Source: Spartobacteria bacterium UBA5019
GTDB lineage: Bacteria > Verrucomicrobiota > Verrucomicrobiia > Chthoniobacterales > Terrimicrobiaceae
Assembly: GCA_002396485.1 (NCBI GenBank)
Contig: DGXZ01000058.1
Coordinates: 17,780-26,933 of the forward strand
DNA length: 9,154 nt
Direction of reading: 5' to 3'
Part shown: positions 1 to 6,022 of the stretch, piece by piece
Numbering within the stretch: the stretch's first letter is position 1
How the letters are laid out: each line of letters begins with the position of its first letter
Program-made: the position numbers and the translations under genes
The notes under the pieces: generated by a model
Seen by the model: only the letters and a program-made list of their open reading frames with translations
What the model was told of the DNA's origin: nothing
Databases searched by the model: none

Positions 1-941
1 GTGCGCAGGAAGTGGTCGGGGCAGCTGGTGCCAAGCTCCGCAAGACGCGGGGCGTCCTTCGAGTTCACAAAGCGCAGGATTTTTTCGTCGTCCTGAATGG
101 TCGCGATGAAGCGTTTCTTTTGGCTCACTTGACCACGAAGCCAGGGGAGCAGAGCGGCAAAGACTTCGCGGCGCTTCTCCTCGGGCAGGGCGGCTTGGAC
201 GGCTCCGCCAAAAATGGCAGCCTCGCCCCCGCGTTCAGCCTGCTTTTTCTCAATGTGCTCGGCGGCTTTTTCGATCAGCTCCAGCGTGAGTTCGTAGCAC
301 TCGCGGCCGGTTTTTCCCCAGTTGATGAGGCCGTGCTGGCCCATGATGAAGCCTTTGGCTTGCGGATGATTTTTGCAGGCTTCCTGCATGGCGAGTCCGA
401 GTTCGAAGCCTGGGCGCATCCAAGGAATGTGCACGACCTCGTCGCCGTAGATTTCCTTCGTCACCTCAATACTCTTCGCGCAGGCGGCCACGGAAATGGC
501 GGCGTTCGGGTGCGTGTGGTCCACATGGGCGTGCGGGATGAAGCTGTGGAGAGGCGTATCGATCGAGGAGGGACGCGGATTCAGGTTGAAGGTGCAATGC
601 GAGAACATGCCGACCATTTCGTCTTCGGCGGGAGATTTCAGGCCCTTCTCGGCGCGGGCTGCATACACGCGCTGGAGATCGAGGAGTTTGGATTGGTAGA
701 GGGAGGAGAAATTTTCTTTCTTCGAGGTCCGCAGGTCGCCGCCCGAGCCCTTCACCCACATCACTTCGACCATCTCGCCTGTCAGCGGGTCTTTTTCGAA
801 AATCTTGGACGAGGTGTTGCCTCCGCCAGTGTTGGTGATCCGCTGGTCGGTGCCGAGGCAGTTCGAGCGGTGGATGAGTTCTTCCACGGAATTCGGCGCG
901 ACGGGGTCTGCGGGATTCCAGTGCATGGTGACATGTTTCAT
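1..941 (-). CDS. rhaD: Bifunctional rhamnulose-1-phosphate aldolase / short-chain dehydrogenase, N-terminal part (runs off the left edge)
   Basis: The reading frame is open on the minus strand from an ATG at 941-939 to the window edge, giving 313 complete codons and no stop. The visible part is a class II (zinc) aldolase domain. It shows a GGGNTSSK loop (residues 39-46), WVKGSGGDL (62-70), a DTPLHSFIPHAHVDHTHP segment (128-145) whose H137 and H139 are the expected zinc ligands, and MGQHGLINWG (200-209) with the likely third ligand H203. The family cleaves L-rhamnulose-1-phosphate to DHAP and L-lactaldehyde in the cytoplasm. The frame continues past the aldolase domain into a CPDHFLR linker (307-313), typical of the long fusions in which an NAD-dependent short-chain dehydrogenase domain follows and oxidises lactaldehyde to lactate. 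That second domain is outside the window, so the fusion is inferred. The gene is divergent from the regulator/kinase operon and shares its control region. No good Shine-Dalgarno sequence precedes the ATG. Confidence 0.9.
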   Translation of the reverse strand, partial: MKHVTMHWNPADPVAPNSVEELIHRSNCLGTDQRITNTGGGNTSSKIFEKDPLTGEMVEVMWVKGSGGDLRTSKKENFSSLYQSKLLDLQRVYAARAEKGLKSPAEDEMVGMFSHCTFNLNPRPSSIDTPLHSFIPHAHVDHTHPNAAISVAACAKSIEVTKEIYGDEVVHIPWMRPGFELGLAMQEACKNHPQAKGFIMGQHGLINWGKTGRECYELTLELIEKAAEHIEKKQAERGGEAAIFGGAVQAALPEEKRREVFAALLPWLRGQVSQKKRFIATIQDDEKILRFVNSKDAPRLAELGTSCPDHFLR

Positions 942-958
942 GTTGGTTGGGGTGGGGT

Positions 959-987
959 TTGTTATTGGCATCGGTTTTGTTTATGTT
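959..987 (+). promoter_or_regulatory. Candidate sigma70-like promoter for the deoR-rhaB-lutABC operon
   Basis: TTGTTA (959-964) is followed after 17 bp by TATGTT (982-987), each matching four of six consensus bases. This would give a leader of roughly 45 bases before the regulator ATG at 1039. Other AT-rich hexamers nearby could serve equally well, so the placement is tentative. Confidence 0.25.
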
Positions 988-1027
988 GTTTTTTTATTGT
1001 TTGTCGAATAAAAAATGATTTAAACAA
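977..1027. promoter_or_regulatory. Candidate operator: phased TTGTTT repeats between the divergent genes
   Basis: Three direct copies of TTGTTT lie at 977-982, 986-991 and 997-1002, spaced about one helical turn apart (9 and 11 bp). An inverted copy, AAACAA, lies at 1022-1027. DeoR-family regulators often bind short AT-rich repeats next to their own gene, and the regulator starts at 1039, so this is the best operator candidate. The stretch is strongly T-rich, so chance repeats cannot be excluded. Confidence 0.35.
980..1007 (-). promoter_or_regulatory. Candidate sigma70-like promoter for the aldolase gene
   Basis: On the minus strand TCGACA (1007-1002, five of six matches to TTGACA) is followed after 16 bp by CATAAA (985-980, four of six to TATAAT). 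It lies about 40 bp upstream of the aldolase ATG and overlaps the TTGTTT repeats, so a repressor bound there would block it. This rests on consensus matching only. Confidence 0.3.
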
Positions 1028-1038
1028 AGAAAAAACCA

Positions 1039-1800
1039 ATGCTCGCTCTGGAACGCCATCGCAAATTGATAGAATGTCTAAACGCCCGAGGGAGCGTGCG
1101 AACCGCCGAGGTTGCCACCGAACTCGGTGTCACCGAAGAAACCGTGCGCCGTGATTTCGAGCGTCTGGAAACGGATGGTCAACTCGTGCGCACCCACGGA
1201 GGGGCTTTGCGATTGGATGTGAGCCGGCGGGAGTTCCCCATGCGCGAGCGCATGGCGCAGAATGCCTCCGCGAAGGCGCGCATCGCCCGTGCCGCATTGG
1301 CCCGTGTGGCCGAGGGGAGCACAGTTTTTTTCGATGCCAGCACAACCGTTCTCCAACTGGCTGCGATTCTTCCCGACAAGCCGCTCACGGTGATCACAAA
1401 CTCTCTTCAGGTCGCTCTTTCCCTCGCGGAAAAAACGCATATCACCGTGTGTCTCCTCGGCGGACGCTTGGCGCAGTCTTCTCTCTCCTGCACTGGCTGG
1501 GCGGCCATGCAGGGCCTCGAAATGAACCGCATCGACGCGGCTTTTATTTCTTGCCGTGGACTCGACCCGGCGCTCGGGCTCAGCGACGCCACCGAGGCGC
1601 AGGCCCAACTCAAAAGGCAAGTTGTTCTGAGGGCCTCTGAGGTCGTTCTTTTGGCCGACCACACAAAAGCTGGCTTGTCCTCGAGTTTTTTCTTCGCCAA
1701 GAATTCCGATGTGGATTTTTGGATCACTGATTCTCCCCCGCAGGATGATATGCGCGATGCTGTCGTTTCACAGGGAGTGCGCTTGGAGGTGGCACAATGA
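1039..1800 (+). CDS. DeoR/GlpR-family transcriptional regulator
   Basis: The 253-residue protein has the normal DeoR-family length. Residues about 6-60 form the N-terminal winged helix-turn-helix, including VRTAEVATELGVTEETVRRD and the family hallmark LVRTHGGA after the recognition helix. The rest is the sugar-phosphate sensor domain (DeoRC, related to ribose-5-phosphate isomerase). It shows FFDASTTVLQLA, VITNSLQVA, LLGGRL, and a C-terminal stretch LLADHTKAGLSSSFFFA typical of the family. These proteins usually repress sugar operons and release DNA on binding a phosphorylated sugar intermediate. Here the effector may be rhamnulose-1-phosphate or a downstream product, but nothing in the sequence identifies it. 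As first gene of the operon beside the divergent control region, it probably regulates both transcripts and itself. Its stop overlaps the rhaB start by 4 bp (ATGA). The ATG at 1039 is the earliest plausible start, with only a weak purine-rich tract upstream. Confidence 0.93.
   Translation: MLALERHRKLIECLNARGSVRTAEVATELGVTEETVRRDFERLETDGQLVRTHGGALRLDVSRREFPMRERMAQNASAKARIARAALARVAEGSTVFFDASTTVLQLAAILPDKPLTVITNSLQVALSLAEKTHITVCLLGGRLAQSSLSCTGWAAMQGLEMNRIDAAFISCRGLDPALGLSDATEAQAQLKRQVVLRASEVVLLADHTKAGLSSSFFFAKNSDVDFWITDSPPQDDMRDAVVSQGVRLEVAQ
1785..1790 (+). promoter_or_regulatory. Shine-Dalgarno sequence that fixes the rhaB start
   Basis: GGAGGT lies inside the end of the regulator gene, 6 bp before the ATG at 1797. 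It is the only strong ribosome binding site seen in this operon and supports the overlapping ATGA start of rhaB. Confidence 0.65.
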
Positions 1801-3281
1801 GTGCCGCCCGTAAAACCTTTCTGGCTGTCGATCTGGGCGCTTCAGGTGGCCGTGTGATGGCTGGGCATTTCGATGGATCCCGACTCGAAATCGAGGAGGG
1901 CGCGCGATTTCCAAACAGTGGCCTGCAAACGGCCGACGGCTGGCATTGGGATGCGGAGGGACTTTTTAAAGAAATCACGCAGGGCCTCGCTGCCGCCGGC
2001 GCGCGCTTCGGAGGCGATATCGTCTCCGTGGCGGTTGATACTTGGGGCGTGGACTACGCCTTGATCGGGCCGGAGGGCGGGGCTCTCAACGAACCTTGGA
2101 TGTATCGGGATTCGCGCACGGATGGCATGATTTCCGAAGCCGCCCGCCTCGTCGGCGAAGAAAAAATCTGGAATCGCACGGGCATTCAGCCGCTGTTTTT
2201 TAATACGATCTACCAGCTCATGGCCGAGTCGAGGTTGACGCCGCAGGCATTGAAACAAGCGCAGAGCCTGCTTTTCATGCCGGATTACCTGAATTACCGG
2301 CTTTGTGGCGTGAGGGCCATCGAGCGGACCATCGCGAGTACGTCGGGTCTCCTCCGCGCAGGCACGGCGGAATGGGACGCCGAACTCGCAGAGACACTCG
2401 GAATCCCCGCGTGCATTTTAGGAAAGCTCACCGAACCGGGCGTCATTCTTGGCGAACTCACAGAAGCGCTCGCCGCCACCACCGGCCTGCGAGGCGTGAA
2501 AGTGACCACCTGCGGAAGCCACGACACCGCGTCGGCCGTGGCTGGCGTGCCATCGCGCTCCAACCCTCTCTTTTTGAGCTCCGGCACTTGGTCGCTTTTA
2601 GGAATCGAGCTGCCTGCCCCGGTCCTCAGCCAAGAAGCCTTTGACGCGAAATTTTCCAATGAGCAAGGCCTCGAAGGCACCACGCGCTTCCTGACCAATA
2701 TCGCAGGCATGTGGCTCCTCCAGGAATGCCGCCGCGTCTGGGCTGAGCAGGGACATGCCATGGAGTATGGCGAAATGGTCGAAATGGCTCGAGACGCCAA
2801 CACCACAGTATTGATTGATCCCGATGCACCGGAGTTTGGCAAGCCCTGTGATATGCCACAGGCCATTTTGGACTGGATCAAAAAAACGAACCAACCCGCT
2901 CCGGCATCCAAGGCCGAAATCGTCCGCGTCATCCTGGAGAGCCTCGCCGTCAAATACAGCCTGATGATTCAGAGGTTGAAAAACATGATCCCGGATCTGC
3001 CCGACACCCTTCAAATCGTCGGTGGAGGCTGCCGCAATGCATTGCTCAATCAAATGACAGCCGAGGCCACCGGTCTCCGCGTGGAAGCAGGCCCCGTCGA
3101 GGCCACGGCTTCAGGCAACATCATCGCCCAACTCATCGCCACGGGAGAAATCAAATCCCTCGCCGAGGGACGCGAAATTTTGCGTAATTCCTGCAATCCT
3201 AGAATCCACGAACCTGTTCGCAGCGTAACATGGACAGAGAAGGCCCAGCGTTTCCTCCAAATCCAAACCGCACTTTCATGA
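1797..3281 (+). CDS. rhaB: Rhamnulokinase (FGGY carbohydrate kinase family)
   Basis: This 494-residue cytoplasmic kinase should transfer phosphate from ATP to L-rhamnulose, giving L-rhamnulose-1-phosphate for the divergently encoded aldolase. Length matches E. coli RhaB (about 490). The N-terminal FGGY lobe opens with the phosphate-binding FLAVDLGASGGRVMAG (8-23), followed by VDTWGVDYALI (80-90) and the sugar-site segment RTGIQPLFFNTIYQL (127-141). GSHDTASAVAG (240-250) carries the probable catalytic base D243. The C-terminal lobe has SSGTWSLLGIE (261-271) and the nucleotide-binding IVGGGCRNALLNQM (407-420). The NTIYQL and SHDTASA segments are typical of rhamnulokinases rather than of xylulo- or glycerol kinases; a fuculokinase-like specificity is the main alternative. 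The start at 1797 overlaps the regulator stop (ATGA) and is backed by GGAGGT. The stop overlaps the lutA start by 4 bp. Confidence 0.93.
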   Translation: MSAARKTFLAVDLGASGGRVMAGHFDGSRLEIEEGARFPNSGLQTADGWHWDAEGLFKEITQGLAAAGARFGGDIVSVAVDTWGVDYALIGPEGGALNEPWMYRDSRTDGMISEAARLVGEEKIWNRTGIQPLFFNTIYQLMAESRLTPQALKQAQSLLFMPDYLNYRLCGVRAIERTIASTSGLLRAGTAEWDAELAETLGIPACILGKLTEPGVILGELTEALAATTGLRGVKVTTCGSHDTASAVAGVPSRSNPLFLSSGTWSLLGIELPAPVLSQEAFDAKFSNEQGLEGTTRFLTNIAGMWLLQECRRVWAEQGHAMEYGEMVEMARDANTTVLIDPDAPEFGKPCDMPQAILDWIKKTNQPAPASKAEIVRVILESLAVKYSLMIQRLKNMIPDLPDTLQIVGGGCRNALLNQMTAEATGLRVEAGPVEATASGNIIAQLIATGEIKSLAEGREILRNSCNPRIHEPVRSVTWTEKAQRFLQIQTALS

Positions 3282-4036
3282 CACAAAGCCCTTCCCGCCC
3301 CACCGGTCGCACCGTTCAGCTCATGGCCACCTGCCTCTGCGACGCTTTTTTCGACGACGTAGCAAAAGCGACCGTCGAAGTGCTCGAACACGCCGGTTGC
3401 GAAGTCGAGTTCCCGGAGAATCAGACCTGCTGCGGCCAGCCGGCCTTCAATTGCGGCGACTGGCCGGCCTCGCGCGAGGTCATGCGCCACACCACGCGAG
3501 TCTTCGAGGGGGACAAGCCGGTCATCGTGCCATCCGGTTCATGTGCCGCGATGCTTTTCCACGGAGCCCCGCTCGAGTTCGAGAAGGAAAAAGACCTCCC
3601 GACCGTGCAAAAACTCGCCAGCCGCACTTGGGAGCTTGCCGATTTTCTCGTCAATGGCCTCGGCATCGAAAAATGGCCCGGTCGCTTTCCTGCCCGTATC
3701 GCCTTTCACCGCGCCTGCCACACGCGCGGCACCGGCAGCGGCGAGGCGGCTTTGAAGCTCCTCGAGTCCATCGATGGACTCGAAGTGATTCCTTTCGGCG
3801 AGGCCGAGCAGTGCTGCGGCTTCGGCGGCACATTCTCTGTGAGCTTCCCGCATGTTTCGTCATCCATGGGATGTCTGAAACTTGAGCACATGACAGCGGC
3901 CAATCCCGACTTTATAGTCTCTGGAGACATGAGCTGCCTCATGCACCTCGGTGGCCTGGCCGATCGCGGCGGGCAGCCGGTCAAAACACTCCACTTCGTG
4001 CAAATCCTCCAAAGCGCCCTCCACCGTCATGGCTGA
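3278..4036 (+). CDS. lutA: L-lactate utilisation protein LutA (YkgE/LldE family, CCG-domain iron-sulfur protein)
   Basis: The 252-residue protein consists of two cysteine-rich CCG domains. TCCGQPAFN has C51-C52 and EQCCGFGGTFSV has C179-C180. Each repeat has its partner cysteines: C18/C21 near the start and SGSC (C89) in the first, ACH (C147) and SGDMSC (C220) in the second. Such domains bind iron-sulfur clusters in heterodisulfide-reductase-like and glycolate-oxidase-like subunits. LutA works with LutB and LutC in oxidising L-lactate to pyruvate, independently of flavin-type LldD. Here that lactate would come from rhamnose by way of lactaldehyde. I chose the ATG at 3278 rather than the in-frame ATG at 3230. 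It overlaps the rhaB stop as ATGA, and the protein then begins just before the conserved VQLMATCLCDAFF, while the extra 16 residues have no family counterpart. The gene overlaps lutB by 8 bp. Confidence 0.92.
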   Translation: MTQSPSRPTGRTVQLMATCLCDAFFDDVAKATVEVLEHAGCEVEFPENQTCCGQPAFNCGDWPASREVMRHTTRVFEGDKPVIVPSGSCAAMLFHGAPLEFEKEKDLPTVQKLASRTWELADFLVNGLGIEKWPGRFPARIAFHRACHTRGTGSGEAALKLLESIDGLEVIPFGEAEQCCGFGGTFSVSFPHVSSSMGCLKLEHMTAANPDFIVSGDMSCLMHLGGLADRGGQPVKTLHFVQILQSALHRHG

Positions 4037-5417
4037 ACAAAAAGTCGAACTCTTCGCCCGCCGCCTCGACCGGGGCGTTCAACAAGCCGTCCACAGCAAC
4101 AGCGCCGCCGGCACCGAGAAGCGTTACACTGTTCTCGGCAAAGACTATTCCGCTCCCGACGATCTCCGCCGCCTGGCAGGCCAGATCCGCCAGCATGCGA
4201 TCGAGCATCTCGATACCTACCTAGAGCAGGCCGAGCAAAGCCTCAAACGCCAGGGTGCCCATGTTCACTATGCCGTCACAGCGGAGGACGCCTGCCGAGC
4301 CGTGTCGGATATTCTTCAGAAAGCCGGCGCCAAAAAGGTCGTGAAGTCGAAGAGTATGATCTCCGAGGAGATTCATCTAAACGACCACCTCGGCTCCGTG
4401 GGCATCGAGTCCGTCGAGACCGACCTCGGCGAATACATCATTCAGATCGATGGCGACCACCCCAGCCACATCGTCAAGCCGATCATCCATAAAAACCGAC
4501 GCGATATCGCGAAGAGCTTCGAGCGCGAAGGCCTCGGCGACTACAACGACGACCCGGAAACAATCACCCGCCGCGCCCGCGTTTTCATGCGGGACAAATA
4601 CCTGCAAGCGGATGCCGGCATCACCGGCGCGAACTTCGTCTCCGCCGAGACTGGTCGCCTCGTGCTGGTGACCAATGAAGGCAATTCCCGCTTCTGCCTG
4701 GCCGCGCCGAAGATCCACATCGCCCTCGTGGGAATCGAAAAAGTCATCCCCTCGGATGCCGAACTCGCCGTTCTTCTGAACCTTCTTGGCCGCTCCGCCA
4801 CCGGTCAGCAACTCACGGTTTACACCGAGTTCATCAATGGCCCCGCCCGCACCGACCGGCCGTCTGGCCCACAAGAAATGCATGTGATCTTCGTGGACAA
4901 CCAGCGCTCACAGATTCTCGCCTCCGACTGCCGCGAAATCCTGCGCTGCATCCGCTGCGGAGCCTGTTTGAATGTCTGCCCCGTTTACCGCCAGGCCTCC
5001 GGCCACGCCTACCGCAGCGTTTATCCCGGCCCCGTGGGAGCAGTCCTCTCGCCCCTCCTCGCTGGAAAAAATTTCAAACAACTCGCCGATCTGCCCAAGG
5101 CCTCCAGCCTCTGCGGCGCGTGCAATGAAGTTTGTCCGGTGGATATCCCGATTCCCGACCTGCTTCTCAAACTCCGCAACCGCGGCCATGAGGAACACGC
5201 TCCGTCGCCCGGCACCCCGCCCATGGGCGCATTTGCCAAGCTGGCCTCCAGCCCCATGCTCTGGCGCTTCGCCATGAAGAGCAACAAGGTCATGAATCTC
5301 GTCCCGCTGGAAAAACTTCCGCTTCCCTACCTGCAACCCTGGCTGAAAACCCGCACGCTTCCCGAGTGGCGCGGCGGTGAGTTCCGCTCCTGGATGAAAG
5401 ACCGCCGCAAAAAATGA
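4029..5417 (+). CDS. lutB: L-lactate utilisation iron-sulfur protein LutB (YkgF/LldF family)
   Basis: This 462-residue protein is close to the usual LutB length of about 475. The N-terminal two thirds form the LUD domain (old name DUF162), with a GANFVSAETGRLVLVTNEGN block typical of the family. A ferredoxin-like segment follows with CIRCGACLNVCP (C307, C310, C313, C317) and CGACNEVCP (C362, C365, C369), enough cysteines for two [4Fe-4S] clusters. The tail from about residue 385 resembles the LutB C-terminal domain, with MLWRFAMKSNKVMNLVP and the ending EWRGGEFRSWMKDRRKK. The protein probably passes electrons within the LutABC complex during L-lactate oxidation to pyruvate. I chose the ATG at 4029, which overlaps the lutA stop by 8 bp and puts the conserved N-terminus first. 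An upstream in-frame ATG at 3951 would add 26 residues that are only lutA read in another frame. The stop overlaps lutC as ATGA. Confidence 0.93.
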   Translation: MAEQKVELFARRLDRGVQQAVHSNSAAGTEKRYTVLGKDYSAPDDLRRLAGQIRQHAIEHLDTYLEQAEQSLKRQGAHVHYAVTAEDACRAVSDILQKAGAKKVVKSKSMISEEIHLNDHLGSVGIESVETDLGEYIIQIDGDHPSHIVKPIIHKNRRDIAKSFEREGLGDYNDDPETITRRARVFMRDKYLQADAGITGANFVSAETGRLVLVTNEGNSRFCLAAPKIHIALVGIEKVIPSDAELAVLLNLLGRSATGQQLTVYTEFINGPARTDRPSGPQEMHVIFVDNQRSQILASDCREILRCIRCGACLNVCPVYRQASGHAYRSVYPGPVGAVLSPLLAGKNFKQLADLPKASSLCGACNEVCPVDIPIPDLLLKLRNRGHEEHAPSPGTPPMGAFAKLASSPMLWRFAMKSNKVMNLVPLEKLPLPYLQPWLKTRTLPEWRGGEFRSWMKDRRKK

Positions 5418-6022
5418 GCACCGCCCGCGATCAAATCTTCTCCAGCGTCCGTGCCGCACTCGCCCCGTTGCCCGAACGCACGGCCCGCCCTGTTTTCTCA
5501 AAAGATGTCGCCGAGCCGCACTGGCTCGCCACCGAGGCGGATTCTCTCACCCTCTTCCAGAAACGGGCCGAGGCCACCGGCACAAAATGCTTCACCGACA
5601 TGGAGTCCTGCGCCGCTTGGCTTCGCAGCCAAGGCGTCCGCACCGTTTATATTCCAGCCCCGCTGACCCGCCTCGCCGCGCTCTGTTCGGAATTCTGTGA
5701 AGTCACTTCCAACTACACCCGCGCCAGAGTCAACGAGATCGACGCCGCTTTCACGCCGGCCGCCGGAGCCATTGCGGAATCCGGCTCCATCATTCTCAGC
5801 GACGAATCGACGCCCGACCGCCTCGCAGCCCTTGCCCCATGGCACCACATCGCCTTGGTAAGCCGCGCCGAAATCCACCGCACCATCGCCGACGCCCTCG
5901 CCGCCATGCCGGACGATCCCAACCTCATCTGGGTGACAGGCCCCTCGAAAACGGCCGATGTCGAAGGCATCCTCATCCAAGGCGTCCACGGTCCGGGCGC
6001 CCAAGCGTGTTTGATCGTTTAA
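5414..6022 (+). CDS. lutC: L-lactate utilisation protein LutC (YkgG/LldG family, LUD domain)
   Basis: This 202-residue protein is a single LUD domain, slightly shorter than many LutC proteins. Family features are AAFTPAAGAIAESGSIIL (111-128), in which AESGS is the conserved loop, HHIALV (144-149), and the closing block GPSKTADVEGILIQGVHGP (176-194). LutC is the third component needed for LutAB-dependent L-lactate oxidation; its own catalytic role is not firmly known. Position directly after lutA and lutB, with a 4-bp ATGA overlap, gives the standard ABC order. It overlaps the following exported-protein gene by about 16 bp. Confidence 0.92.
   Translation: MSTARDQIFSSVRAALAPLPERTARPVFSKDVAEPHWLATEADSLTLFQKRAEATGTKCFTDMESCAAWLRSQGVRTVYIPAPLTRLAALCSEFCEVTSNYTRARVNEIDAAFTPAAGAIAESGSIILSDESTPDRLAALAPWHHIALVSRAEIHRTIADALAAMPDDPNLIWVTGPSKTADVEGILIQGVHGPGAQACLIV

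Noticed and set aside
12..1154. A 380-codon plus-strand open frame across the aldolase gene and into the regulator
   Set aside because: The opposite strand encodes an unmistakable class II aldolase over 1-941, and the end of this frame reads the regulator gene out of frame. Its own protein has no recognisable family features.
3230..3277. Longer N-terminus for lutA
   Set aside because: The extra 16 residues come from the rhaB coding region in another frame; the ATGA overlap at 3278 fits the operon pattern and the family N-terminus.
3951..4028. Longer N-terminus for lutB
   Set aside because: The extra 26 residues are lutA sequence in another frame; the ATG at 4029 gives the expected LutB start.
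5839..6006. Longer N-terminus for the transglutaminase-like gene
   Set aside because: The extension is Arg/His/Pro-rich out-of-frame lutC and would bury the signal peptide.
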